DNA of 64,000 bases from CAVREM01 sp963728825 (GTDB lineage: Bacteria; Acidobacteriota; Vicinamibacteria; Vicinamibacterales; CAVVIG01). Under the pieces are notes generated by a model. That model worked only from the letters and a program-made list of their open reading frames with translations. It made no database searches and was not told the DNA's origin. Below are positions 35,786-47,061 of the stretch, piece by piece. Numbering within the stretch: position 1 is the stretch's first letter; the number at the start of each line of letters is the position of its first letter. Both the position numbers and the translations under genes were made by a program. The stretch lies in contig CAVSLA010000002.1 in assembly GCA_963728825.1 (NCBI GenBank), forward strand, positions 372,001-436,000, in the 5' to 3' direction.

Positions 35786-38240
35786 TCGCATGTGAAATGG
35801 CACGCTGTTGACGATTCCGAGAATGATCGACGACCAGCGGTGGCCGTCGGCGCGCCGCGTCGCGGACGATCTTCCGGACCGCCGGCATGTCGTAATGCTC
35901 GAGCCCGCGGCCGAGCGCGTAGGCGAGCAGCTTTTCGGTGACCGTGCTGACGAATTCCTCGCGCCGGCCGTCGAGCAGCGTGCGCAGGCCGTCGAGGCCG
36001 CGGAACGTCGAGCCGTCGGGCAGCGTGCCCGAGGGATCGACCGGCGTGCCGGCGTCGGCCGTCCGCCACTTGCCGACCGCGTCGAACTGCTCGAGCGCGA
36101 AGCCGAGCGGATCCATCTGCGCGTGGCAGGCCGCGCACGCCGGGTTCTGGCGATGATCCTCGAGCCGCTCGCGCACCGACTGCGGCCGGCCGTCCTCGCC
36201 CCGGTCCGTGAGCGCCGGGCACGTCGGGCGGCGGCGGCGGCGGCGGCGTGCCGAGGATGTTCTCGAGCAGCCACTTGCCGCGCAACGACCGGCGACGTGC
36301 GATTGGGATACGACGTGACCGTCAGCAGGCTGCCGTGGCCGAGCAGACCGCCGCGCTGACCGTCGGCCAGCGTGACGCGCCGGAACCGCGTCCCCTGCAC
36401 GCCGGGAATGCCGTAATGACGCGCCAGCCGCTCGTTGAGGAACGTGTAGTTCGCGGTCAGCAGCTCCGGCAACGCCCGATCCTCGCGGAACTGGCTGTCG
36501 ATGAAGAGCTCGGTCTCGCGCTGGAAGGCCTCGCGCAGGTTCTCGTCGAAATCGGGGAAGAGATCGGGATCGGGCGCCGCGTCGCGGATGTTCCTGAGCA
36601 GCGAGCCACTGGCCGGCGAAGTTGTCGACGAGCGCCTTCGGCGCGCGGGTCGGCCATCATGCGCCGGACCTGCGCGTCGAGCACGTTCGGCGTCCTTCAG
36701 TCGTCCGCGCGCCGCGGCGTCGAGCAGCTCGTCGTCCGGGATGCTGCTCCAGAGGAAGAACGACAGCCGCGAGGCGAGCTCGAGATCGGTCAGCCGGTAC
36801 GCGGCACCAGCGGCGATGCCCGCGGGATCGCGCTCGGCGCGGAAGAGGAAGTCGGGATCGATCAGAATCCGCTCGAGCGCGAACTGGATGCCGGCATCGA
36901 AGCGCTGCCGTCCTTGCGTCCGCTCCGATAGAAGTCCGATCAAGCGTGTCGAGGTCCTCGTCGGCCACCGGCCGGCGATAGGCGCGCCGCGCCATCGTCG
37001 ACAGAATCCGCTTCGCGCACGCCGGTTCCTCCGCCGGCGCGCCGCGGCGTGCAGGCGAGGATGCCGGCGGCGGCTCGGCGTGTCGCCCGGGCCGGTGATC
37101 TTGTAGGGCCCGTCGATCGCGATGCTGTCGACCGCGGCGTTGCCGTCGTACTGTTCGTTGACGGCCAGCGGGTAGCCGGTCTGAATCGGCTGCAGGACGC
37201 CTTCCTCTTCCCAGGACTGTCGGGCGAAGAAGACGCCCACCGTCCGCATGCCCGCCTTGGCGGCGACCGTGGCCTCGAAGCGCCGCGTCGGCGTCGTGGG
37301 CGTAGCGTCTCGAACTCGTTGTTGCCGCGCATCGCGCCCGAGAAGCTGGGCGGCGGCGGATTGAGATCGGCGTTCGGCCGCCGACCGTGAACCGCTTGAC
37401 GAGCGCGCCGTCGAGCCGCACGTCGAGCTGCTGCGGCTGGCCGAGGCCGAGGATGTAGTCGTAGAGATTCGCCTTCAGCTTGATCTTGATCGTGTAGTCG
37501 GCGTCGGCGGGGAAGTAGTGGCGCACGGCCGCGCCGCCGCGCGACCCGAACGGCAGATCGTCGCTGAGCCGATCGTCCTGCACCAGCATCCGCGGCACCG
37601 GATACAGCTCGACGCCCGGCCCGGTCGGGTAGCCGAGCGCCAGCCGGCCGATTTTCCGCGCGGCGAACAGATAGCGCTCCATCAGCGCCGGCGAGACGGT
37701 CAGCACCTCGGCGACGTTGTCGAACCCGTGCTCGTCGGTGTCGTCGGCCGGCAGCAGCGCGCGGACGTCGATGTCGAGCGCGAGCAGATCGCGGATGGCG
37801 TTGGCGTATTCGGTGCGGTTCAGCCGATGCAGCGGCGGCCGGCCCGGATTGCGGCTGCGGGCGGCCGCCGCGCGGTCGAGGCCCGCTTCGAGCCACGACA
37901 CGAACGATCGCGCGCGGCCGCTTTCTCGGGCCGCGGCCGGCCGATCGGCGGCATCGTGCCGGCGCGCAGCTTGCGGACGACCTTCTCCCAGACCTCCGCA
38001 CTGGCGTGCCGAGATCCGTCGAGGTCGGCGCGTGTCGAGCGCGAGGCCGCCGGTCTTCAGGCGCTGGTTGTGGCAGGACGACGCAGTACGAATCGAGCAG
38101 GGCGCGCTCGGGCCGCGGCTGCGGCGGTGCACCTGCGGGTGCCCGGCCGCCGCCTGGAGCGGCAGCGCCCGCGATCGGCGGCCGTGACCACGATGGCCAG
38201 CCAGCCGGCGGCGCACAACGCGAACAGCGATTCTCGCCAT
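35753..38240 (-). pseudogene. DUF1587/DUF1592/DUF1588/DUF1585 cytochrome-like protein, multiply frameshifted
   Basis: Pieces in several frames make one ~820-residue exported protein. An N-terminal hydrophobic stretch (LFALCAAGWLAIVVTAA) is followed by a planctomycete-cytochrome-type CVVCH heme motif (split by a shift) before NQRLKTGGLALDT. DUF1587 (HRLNRTEYANAIRDLLALDI), DUF1595/1592 and DUF1588 (RLSFFLWSSIPDDELLD; FLNERLARHYGIPGV) follow, then a C-terminal CAACHAQMDPLGFALE heme-like motif with DUF1585. I count at least eight frame changes. These proteins are thought to act in periplasmic redox or polymer degradation with DUF1552 partners; their exact function is unknown. Confidence 0.7.
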
Positions 38241-38421
38241 CTGTGCCCCCGGCCGGCTGCGATCGTTTGCGGTCGCACCGACCGGATGCTAGTATCCGGA
38301 CGCGTAACGAGAGTGTCAATACCTGGATCAGTGGCACTTGCGGCCAGGACCGAGCAGCAAGGCATGGCAGGGCAGGTGGGGCAGGCAGGAGGGCAGTCAT
38401 GAAGATTTACCCGGGGGCATC

Positions 38422-39923
38422 ATGATCGCCGGGACTGCGCTGTTGTCTCGTCATCACTCTGGGCGACGTGCCGTCGTTTGCGGCCGACGCCGATCTGCGG
38501 CTGGTCGAGGCGGTCAAGCGCCAGGACCGCGCGGCGATCCGAACCCTTCTGGATCAGCGCGTCGACGTGAAGCATGAAGCAGCCCGACGGCGCGACGGCG
38601 CTGCACTGGGCGGCGCACTGGGACGATCTCGACACCGCCGCGCTGCTGCTTCGCGCCGGCGCCGACGTGAACGCGGCGAACGACTTCGGCGTCACGCCGC
38701 TGTCGATTGCCTGCACGAACGCCAGCGCCCCGATGGTCGAGCGGCTGCTCGCCGCCGGCGCCAATCCCAACGCCGCGTCGGCCGCGGGCGAGTCGCCGCT
38801 GATGATTGCGTCGCGCACCGGCAGCGCCGCGGCCGTCAAGGCGCTCGTCGCCACGCGGCGCCGCAGGTCAACGCGAAGGAACCGGTCCGCGGGCAGACGG
38901 CGCTGATGTGGGCCGTTGCCAACCGCCGCGACGAAGTCGCGCGCGTGCTGATCGAGACCGGCGCCGACATTCACGCGCGCTCCAACGTCGTGCCGCGCGA
39001 GTATCAGACCGGCAGCCGCTACGTCGCGTACGACGACGTGCGGTTCGTCGTGAAGGTGGAGGAAGGCGGCTTCACGCCGCTGCTGTTCGCGGCGCGGTCC
39101 GGCGACGCCGCGTCGGCCGCGCTGCTGCTCGCCGCCGGCGCGCAGGTCAACGATCCGGCGCCCTCCGGCGTCGACCCCGCTGGTCGTCGCCGCGCACAGC
39201 GGCCATGGAGCGGTCGCCGCGCTCTTCCTCGAACACGGCGCCGATCGCCAACGCGGCCGGCGCGGGCTACACCGCGCTGCACGCGGCGGTGCTGCGAGGC
39301 GATCTGCACGCTCGTCAAGACGCTCCTGGCGCGCGGCGCGAAGGTCGACGCGCCGCTCGAGCGCGGCACGCCGGTCCGCCGCTACAGCCAGGACTATGCG
39401 TTCAGCGCCGATCTGATCGGCGCGACGCCGTTCTGGCTCGCCGCGCGCTACGGCGACGTCCCGATCATGCGCGCGCTGGCCGACGCCGGCGCCGACACGC
39501 GCGTCGTCATGAAGGACGGATCCAACGCGCTCGTGGTGGCGGTGGCCGCGTCGTCCGGGTTCGGATCGGGCGATCGCCGCGAACGCTACCTGACGCCGGT
39601 CGAGATCGCCGCCAAGGTCGAAAGCGACGACGAGCGCATCACCCTCGAGGCCGCGAAGCTCGCGCTGGCGCTCGGCTCGGAGATCAATCACACGAATCGG
39701 AACGGCGACAGCGCCGCTGCATCTCGCCGCCGCCCAGGGTCTCACCACCGTCGTGCAGTTCCTGGTCGACAACGGCGCGGCGCTCGACGTGAAGAACAAG
39801 CGCGGGCTGACGCCGCTCGGCGTGGCGCTGCAGCGTCCGCGCGGCGAAGGCGGCATCGCGCCGACCGACGAACGGCGCGAGTCGGCCGCCAGCCTGCTGC
39901 GAAAGCTGGGCGCCCCCGAATAG
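38422..39923 (+). pseudogene. Exported ankyrin-repeat protein, multiply frameshifted
   Basis: ATG 38422 opens a signal peptide (MIAGTALL..., then LVITLGDVPSFA in a second frame). At least eight ankyrin repeats follow, scattered over the plus-strand frames (DGATALHWAAHWDDLDTAALLL, TPLSIACTNASAPMVERLL, QTALMWAVANRRDEVARVL, TPLLFAARSGDAASAALLL, TPFWLAARYGDVPIMRALADAG), ending KLGAPE. Several single-base shifts, such as one extra C at about 38570, break it. Ankyrin proteins of this type commonly flank DUF1592/DUF1552 genes in acidobacteria. It is divergently oriented to them here. Confidence 0.7.
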
Positions 39924-39972
39924 CTCGTTCGTCCGACGAAAGTATCCCGTCCCCTTTTGGGAGTCGATCCCG

Positions 39973-42149
39973 GTGACGAACGAGTCTCGCGGCGACCAGC
40001 CGTCGGACACGACTGCACCCGTCAATCCCGGAGACACCGCCACGCTCGAGAGCGTGACCGCGGCGTGGCGCGAGGCCACTGACGCCCTTCGCGACAGCAA
40101 CCGCCGCTACCGGGAGCTCGTCGAATACAGTCTCGGCCTGATTTGCGCGCACGATCTGGCTGGGACGATTCTCTCCATCAATCCCGCAGCGGCCAACTCG
40201 CTCGGCTATCGGCCGGACGACGGCATCGGTCGCAATCTGCGTGATTTTCTCGCCCCCGAACGACGCCATCTCTTCGACGACTACCTGCGCCGCATCGGCG
40301 ATCAGGGGAAGGACGAAGGGCTGATGAGCGTGGTCACGCGGACCGCCGAAACCCGAATCTGGATGTACCGGAACGTGCTGTCGCACGGCCCGGACGGCTC
40401 GTCCTACGTGCTCGGACACGCGATCGACGTCACCGAGCGGGTCGCTGCCGAGCGGACGCTCCGTCACAACGAACAGGCGCTGCGAACGGCTCATGCCGAT
40501 CTCGAAGCGCGTGTGAAAGAGAGAACGGCCGAGCTCGAGCAGGCGCGCGACATGCTCGCCTTCCTGGCCAACTTCTCCGACCAGCTGGCGCCCCTGGTCC
40601 GCTTCGAAGAGCTCGTGGCGGTCGTGAGTCGCCTGGTGGTCCCATTTCTCGCTGATGCTGCGCTGGTCCACATCGTCAACGACGATGGGTCGGTTCGGTT
40701 GATGCCCGATCGTCAAGCCGAGTTGGCGCTCGAGAGTGGTCGGACGGGCGGAGACGCGCTCGCGTCCACGCATCTCGCCGACGTCATCCTGACGCGGGCT
40801 GTCACCGTCATCAGCGCGGAAGCGCTTGCGGCGCGCCCGCTCGCCCCAGGGGCGAGCACAGCCGCGGTGCGCACCGCGGCGGTCATCCCGCTGCTCGTCG
40901 ATGGCCAGGTCAGGGCGGTGCTGTCGCTGCTGTCGCGAACGGATCATCGTTTCAGCGGCTCCGGCGCGCTGGTCCTGGACGACGTCGCGCGGCGAGTCCG
41001 GCTGGCCCTCGATCGGATTCAGCACTACCGCGAGGCGCACGAGGCCAATCGTCTGAAAGACGAGTTTCTCGGCACGCTCTCACACGAGCTGCGGACGCCA
41101 CTCAACGCCATCTACGGGTGGGCGAACATCCTGGGGGGCGGCCCCTCGACGAAGGCACCGCGCACGCCGTGGCCGTCATCAGGCGCAATGCCGAAGCGCA
41201 GATCCGGCTGATCGAGGAAGTGCTCGACGTCTCGCGCATCGTGACGGGCAAGATGGCGCTCGCCATGGAACCGCTCGATGTCGCCGGAATCGTGCGTGCG
41301 GCGATCGACATCGTTCGCCCGGCGCTGAACGCCAAACGCATTCGCTTCGAGGAGCGCCTCGACGCCGTTCCGCCCGTGCTCGGTGACGCACATCGGCTGC
41401 AGCAGGTGTTCTGGAATCTGTTGTCGAACGCGCTGAAGTTCACCGGCCATCAAGGTGCGATCAGGGTGAGTCTGCGCAGCGTCGCAGGCCGGGTCGAGTT
41501 CGAGGTCAGCGATACGGGCGTCGGGATCCGTCGTGACGTGCTGCCCTTCGTCTTCGACCGGTTCCGACAGGCCGATTCATCCATGAGCCGGACCCATGGA
41601 GGGCTCGGACTGGGTCTCGCGATCGTCCAGCACATCGTCGAGCTGCATGGCGGCACGGTCCGTGCGGCCAGTCCCGGAGAGGACCAGGGCGCGTCGTTCA
41701 CGATTGGGCTGCCGAGCGCCGATGTCGGTCACGGGGACATCAAGTCGAGAGAGCCGGCGCACGCCGTTGCGCCCGCTGACTGGCCCACACTCCGCGGACG
41801 AACCATTCTGGTGGTCGAAGATCATGACGACGCTCGGGAGCTGATCTCAGCCGTGCTGCGCAACGCGGGCGCGACGGTTCTTCCCGCGTCGTCAACGGGG
41901 GAGGCGATGGAACGGGCGGGCCAGACGCGCCCGGACGTGCTGGTGGCCGATTTGGGGCTGCCGGGTGAAGACGGCTACGTGCTGCTGACGCGAATCCGAT
42001 CGGTCTATCCCAATCTGCCCGCCATCGCGCTGACGGCCTATGCCCGCTCCACCGATCGCGATCGGGTGCTCGCGCACGGCTTTCAGCATCACGTGGTCAA
42101 GCCGATGGATCCACGGGAGCTCGTGGAGCGCATCGTCTCGGTACTCTGA
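39973..42149 (+). pseudogene. PAS-GAF hybrid histidine kinase with receiver, single frameshift
   Basis: One ~725-residue cytosolic hybrid kinase is read in two frames. The first frame holds PAS (~45-165), a coiled coil, GAF (~200-345) and the phosphoacceptor LSHELRTPLNAIYGWANIL. The frame changes at about 41140 in a G6CGGC4 tract, where one missing C would restore it. The second frame holds the rest of HisKA, the ATPase boxes (WNLLSNALKFT, DTGVGI, GLGLGLAI) and a C-terminal receiver with Asp in VLVADLGLP. GTG start with GGGAG upstream. A homopolymer-type sequencing error is the simplest reading; otherwise the kinase is dead. Confidence 0.8.
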
Positions 42150-42185
42150 GGCCGCAGTGCCATCCTCGTGACGTGCTGATCGGCG

Positions 42186-42632
42186 TTACACGGGTGGCGC
42201 CGCCGGTTCGAGCGACGAGGGAACATCGTACCGCTGCGGGATGATGAGCCATGCCACCAGGTAGGCAAGCACTCCGCCGATGACCGCACCACAGAGAATC
42301 GAGAGGATCACCCACAGCAGTCGGATGGGCGTCGAGTCGACGCCGAAATATTCCGCGAGACCGCCGCAGACACCGGCGATCTTCGCATCGGTCTGGGATC
42401 GTGTGAGCCGGCGTCCGCGAGCCAGCGTCGGCGCATCACCGCTTTCGGGGATGACCAGCCACGCGGCGAGATACGCCAGCACGCCGCCGATCACCGCTCC
42501 CGGGACGATTGAGAACACGACCCACGCGGCGCGCACCAGCACGACGTCGACGTCGAAGTAGTTGGCAATTCCCGCGCAGACGCCGCCAACCTTGCCTTCA
42601 GTCCGCGACCGGGTGAGGCGACGAACGGTCAT
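42186..42632 (-). CDS. Protein with two tandem PspC domains
   Basis: 148 residues made of two near-identical PspC units (~1-65 and ~75-138), each with an RLTRS..-K-(G/A)GVC(A/G)G(I/L)A-YF head and a hydrophobic helix (VIGGVLAYLAAWLVIP and VIGGVLAYLVAWLIIP). PspC proteins are membrane components of envelope-stress responses. Two fused copies suggest an internal duplication. GGAGG lies 5 nt before the ATG. No pspA is near. Confidence 0.85.
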   Translation of the reverse strand: MTVRRLTRSRTEGKVGGVCAGIANYFDVDVVLVRAAWVVFSIVPGAVIGGVLAYLAAWLVIPESGDAPTLARGRRLTRSQTDAKIAGVCGGLAEYFGVDSTPIRLLWVILSILCGAVIGGVLAYLVAWLIIPQRYDVPSSLEPAAPPV

Positions 42633-42885
42633 CAGAACCTCCAGTACTTTCGACGGAAGCGCTCCGGCGGCAGTTTCACCAGGGCGAGGTCATCTGTAAC
42701 ACCGGCCTTGTGCCGCCGGATCACGGATCTGGGTGTTTCAACACACGACACGCCAAAACTGTCATGGATCGGGGCCGGTAACCCCGTCCCGCCTCGGGGC
42801 TTAGCGAGACTCGCCCAGAATTTTCCGCGGGCACTCTGCTTGCTGCTGGGTCAGGGCTTCCGAGCGTTTCGTGAAGGAGGACGCC

Positions 42886-43479
42886 ATGGGTGTGAAGAAA
42901 GTCGTTCGCACGAAAAAGCCGGCGCGCGCATCCCGATCGAAGATCGCGAACAAGTCTGCGAAATTCGTCTGGGGGATCGACGCCTCGTACCTTCCGGTCG
43001 CCGCCTCGTTTGCCGCTCTGGTCGCTCTTCTGGTGGTGGCGTATCAGTTTTCGTCTCCGGCCCCGGCGCCAGAGGCGATCGTTTCGACAAACACGGCGCG
43101 CGAGGCACCACCCGCCGCGGTGGCGGCTCCTCAGCCGTCGACGGAGGACGAAGCGACTCAGCCTCCCTCCGATGCGACTGATCAGGCCGAACCGCAAATC
43201 GTCACCCTCACGGGCTGTCTCGAGCGGTCGGACGAGCATTTCCGGCTCACCGACACCAGCGGCGTCAACGCCCCCAAGGCGCGCAGCTGGAAGCGGGCGT
43301 TTCTGACCAGCCGTCCGTCACCGGTCGATATCGTCGGTGGGGCGAGCGACGCCAGCCTGTCTCGCCACGTGGGTCACCGCGTGACCGTGAGCGGGAAGCT
43401 CACCGATCGTGAGCTGCGCGTCGGCACGCTGCGGCGCGTCGCCAATTCGTGCGAAGAGCCCCCGCGGGTGAAGGCGTAG
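42886..43479 (+). CDS. Single-pass membrane protein of unknown function
   Basis: 197 residues from ATG 42886, chosen because AAGGAGG ends just upstream. A Lys/Arg-rich N-terminus (VKKVVRTKKPARASRSK) is followed by one membrane helix (YLPVAASFAALVALLVVAYQF) and a Pro/Ala/Glu-rich linker. The C-terminal ~90 residues have a short beta-rich domain (VTLTGCLERSDEHFRLTD, then GHRVTVSGKLTD), an OB-fold-like pattern seen in many acidobacterial secreted proteins. Function unknown. Confidence 0.7.
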   Translation: MGVKKVVRTKKPARASRSKIANKSAKFVWGIDASYLPVAASFAALVALLVVAYQFSSPAPAPEAIVSTNTAREAPPAAVAAPQPSTEDEATQPPSDATDQAEPQIVTLTGCLERSDEHFRLTDTSGVNAPKARSWKRAFLTSRPSPVDIVGGASDASLSRHVGHRVTVSGKLTDRELRVGTLRRVANSCEEPPRVKA

Positions 43480-43603
43480 TCCATATCTCGAGGCGGCGGC
43501 CGGACCATTGCGTCCGGCCGCCGCGATTTCTCCAGAACGCGTCAGGACGGCTCCGTCGGATTGCCGCGCGCGTCCGTCGGATCTCATGGCAAGATAGCGG
43601 GCC

Positions 43604-44728
43604 ATGATGACCAAAGCCCTGACGACGTTGGCCGCGCTCCTGGCGGTCGTGGTAAGTCTGCCGTTACTGCGTGCCCAGGCCGTGATTTCCGGTCCCGTCG
43701 GACCGAGCCCGTACGACGTCGTCCGCGGCTGGCATAAGCCGTTTTCGCAGCCGGGATTCACGTTCGGTGGCAATTCGGGCGTGTTTGCGGAATCACCGAA
43801 TCGCATCTTCATCGCGCAGCGGGGCGAGGCCAGACTTCCCGACCCGGTACCGCCGGGGTTTGCAGGCTTTGCGGGCTCGATCAAGATCAACGTCCTGACC
43901 GACACCGCACGCCGCGTCTGGCAGAACTGCCTGTACACCCTCGATGCCGACGGCCGGGTCAAGGAGCGCTGGACGCAGTGGGATCATCTCTGCGCCGGCT
44001 CGGACGGACCCGGACCTCACCGGATTCGCATCAGCCCGTACGACAAGGAACGCCGTGTCTGGGTCATCAACGAGACCTTCAACCAGATCTATGTCTTCTC
44101 GAACGACGGGAAGACGCTGCTGAAGACGCTGGGCGAGAAGAACGTTCCCGGATCGGACGGGACGCACTTCGCGAAGCCCCAGGACGTGGCGTTTCTGCCG
44201 GACGGCCGGATTCTCGTCGCGGACGGCCTCGACAACCATCGCGTGATGATTCTCGACCGGGACGCGAAGTACATCGGCGAGTTCGGCGGTATGGGCAAGG
44301 GCCCCGGACAGTTCAACGGCGTGCATGCCGTGGCGATTGGACCGGGCGGCCGCATTTTCGCGCTGGATCGCTCGGGCGCGCGGATCAACGTCTTCCGGAC
44401 CACTCCCGATCCGGCCAAGGTCGAGTTCGTCGAGTCGTGGCCGGGGCTCGGATTGCCGCTCGACCTCATCGTCAACGAAGACAGTCTCTGGATCACCGAT
44501 CTCCGGCCGCTGCGCTTCGTCAAATACGACTTCAGCGGCAAGCAGCTCTACGTCTGGATGGTGCCGCCGGACCTGCCCGACGGCTACCTCGAGGTGCACA
44601 CGATCAGCGTCGATTCTGCCGGCAATTTGTACGGCGGCGACAATCAGTACGGCCGCACCCAGAAGTTCGTCCCCAAGGCCGGCGCCGACAAAGCGTTGCT
44701 GATCGGTCCGCCGTGGGTGGCGCGCTGA
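43604..44728 (+). CDS. Exported NHL-type six-bladed beta-propeller protein
   Basis: 374 residues with a signal peptide ending near LLRAQA. NHL-like blades are visible: PQDVAFLPDGRILVADGLDNHRVMILD, GQFNGVHAVAIGPGGRIFALDRSGARINVF and HTISVDSAGNLYGGDNQYGRTQKF. The N-terminal PYDVVRGWHKPF segment is shared in style with the lipoprotein starting at 63744 (PYQVVENWPKPL), marking a paralogous pair. A binding or peptidyl-glycine-lyase-like fold is possible, but catalytic residues were not identified. Confidence 0.78.
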   Translation: MMTKALTTLAALLAVVVSLPLLRAQAVISGPVGPSPYDVVRGWHKPFSQPGFTFGGNSGVFAESPNRIFIAQRGEARLPDPVPPGFAGFAGSIKINVLTDTARRVWQNCLYTLDADGRVKERWTQWDHLCAGSDGPGPHRIRISPYDKERRVWVINETFNQIYVFSNDGKTLLKTLGEKNVPGSDGTHFAKPQDVAFLPDGRILVADGLDNHRVMILDRDAKYIGEFGGMGKGPGQFNGVHAVAIGPGGRIFALDRSGARINVFRTTPDPAKVEFVESWPGLGLPLDLIVNEDSLWITDLRPLRFVKYDFSGKQLYVWMVPPDLPDGYLEVHTISVDSAGNLYGGDNQYGRTQKFVPKAGADKALLIGPPWVAR

Positions 44729-44792
44729 CGATCGCCTGACCGTCCGCGCCATCGAGCGCGCAAACCTCGGCTCTGGTGTTTCGATCGAGGCT

Positions 44793-46902
44793 ATGCTCTC
44801 AGCGAGCGATCCGGTTCGCCTGGCGCTTGAGCAGCGCGTCCAGTTCGAGGCGCTGATCGCCGATCTCTCCGCGCATTTCGTCAATCTCGACGCGACGATG
44901 GTCGATGGGGCCATCGAGGACGCGTTGCAGCGCATCGGCGAGCTGCTCGATGTCGATCGGGCCGCCCTCACGCAGCTGGCCGATAACGACCGCACCCTGG
45001 TGTTTACACACACCTGGTCGCGGTCGCGCGGTCAGGAGCCACCGCTTCTTAGAGTGGACGCCGAACGGGTGATGCCGTTCGGGCTGGCGGTGCTTCTGCG
45101 GCAAGAGGTGCACGCGATCTCGAGTCTCGCGGAGCTGCCGTTCGACTCCCCGGATCGCGAGTTTCTGGCGCAGCGCCACACGAAATCAGCGATCGCCGTG
45201 CCGCTCGTCGCCGCCGGGCGCGTCATCGGTACGCTCGGCTTTGCGACCTCCCGGGAGGAGCGCCACTGGGACGCTGATCTCGTCCGGCGTCTGCGGCTGG
45301 TGACGGACGTCTTCGCCAGCGCGCTGGCCCGCAAGCGTGCCGATGCCGAGCTGCGCAAGGCAGTGGGCGATCGGCTGGAATTCGAAACGCTGATTGCGGA
45401 TCTGACGTCGCGCTTCGTCAACCTCGACTCCGACCTCGTCGACGGCGTCATCGAGGATGCTCAGCGTCGTCTCGTCGAGGCGCTGGACATCGATCGCAGC
45501 GCCCTGTTCGAGTTCGACGTCGAGGGCAACCCGTTGTTCACGCATGTCTGGGCACGACCGGAATTTGCACCGATGCGAATCGACACCGGCTCGGTGGCCG
45601 CCAGGTTTCCGTGGATGAGCGCCAGGCTGCGACAAGGCGAAGTCGTCTGCCTGTCCAGCGTGCGCGACCTCCCGGCGGACGTGCCCGATCGAGTGAATCT
45701 CGTCGAGGTCGGGACGAAGGCCAACGTCAGCATCCCGCTGATCGTCTCGGGTCGGGTGATCGGCGCTTTGACGTTTGCCGCGATTCGCGAGGAACGGGCG
45801 TGGCCGCCCGACCTTGTCCATCGGCTCGCGCTCATCGGCCAGGTCTTTGCCAGCGCTCTCGCCCGGAAGCGGGCCGAACTCGAGCTGCGGCGAACCCTCG
45901 ACGAGAACGCACGGCTGCGTGATCGGCTGATTCGCGAAAACGTCTTTCCAGAACGAAGTCAAGCACCAGGAGGGATCGCCCGAGGCAATGGGGCAGAGCG
46001 CGGCGATTCGCAGCGTGCTCGCTGAGGTCGACCAGGTGGCGCCGACCGGCGCGACCGTCCTGCTGCTCGGCGAAACCGGTACCGGCAAGGAGCTGATCGC
46101 GACGGCGATCCACGAGCGCAGCCCGCGCAGCATCCATGCGATGGTTCGCGTCAACTGCGCGGCCATTCCGACGGCGTTGATCGAAAGCGAGTTGTTCGGC
46201 CACGAAAAGGGCGCCTATACCGGGGCGCTGGCGCGCAAGATCGGCCGCTTCGAACTGGCCGACGATTCGACGATCTTCCTCGACGAAATCGGCGAGCTGT
46301 CGGGCGAGGTCCAGGCCAAACTGCTGCGCGTCCTTCAGGAAAGGCAGATCGAACGGCTCGGCGGCACCCATCCCATCCGGATCGACGTCCGCGTGATCGC
46401 GGCCACCAATCGCGACCTCGAGCGGATGGTCGCTGACGGGACGTTTCGCGAGGACCTGTATTACCGGCTCAACGTCTTTCCGATCACGGTCCCACCGCTG
46501 CGCGACCGGCCGCAGGACATTCCGACGCTCGTGTGGTCCTTCATCGAGCAATTGTCCAGGGCGCTGGGTAAGCGCATCGAGTCGGTCTCGAAGGATCAGA
46601 TGCAGGCGCTGCAGCGCTACCCGTGGCCCGGCAACGTGCGTGAGCTGCGCAACGTGGTCGAACGCGCGGTGATCGTTTCGAGCGGGCCGCGGCTTGCTAT
46701 CGAGCCGCCGCGCAGCAAGCCGACCGGGGCGCGCCGTCACGTTCGACTCCAGGATGTCGAGCGCGAACACATTCGATCCGTGCTCGAGAAGGTCGGGTGG
46801 CGCGTGCGCGGTGACCACGGCGCAGCCGACCTCCTCGGACTCAAACCCAGTACCCTCGAAGACCGGATGACGAAGCTGGGATTGAAACGGCCGCGGCCCT
46901 GA
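44793..46902 (+). pseudogene. GAF-GAF-sigma54 activator with a frameshift
   Basis: Two frames make one FhlA-like regulator of ~700 residues. GAF domains at ~15-185 and ~195-370 are near copies of each other. The frame breaks at ~45950 after DRLIRENVF. The other frame continues NEVKHQEGSPEAMGQS into the AAA+ domain: Walker A GETGTGKE, a GAYTGA loop (the sigma54-contacting GAFTGA variant) and RVIAATNRDLE. A C-terminal Fis-like helix-turn-helix (GAADLLGLKPSTLEDRM) ends it. It should activate a sigma54 promoter; the target is unknown. Two missing bases, or one extra base, explain the break. Confidence 0.8.
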
Positions 46903-47061
46903 GGCCCGGCCGACCCGGTTTCCCCCGGTATTCCGGGGGCGGCGCGGCCGCTTGTCGGCGGCTCGTCACGACGCCACAGCAGCAACTGACCATCTGCCAA
47001 GCAGTTAACCCGACTCGATCGATCGCGGGACGATGGCAACGGTCGTGCTCCTCAGGCCGGC

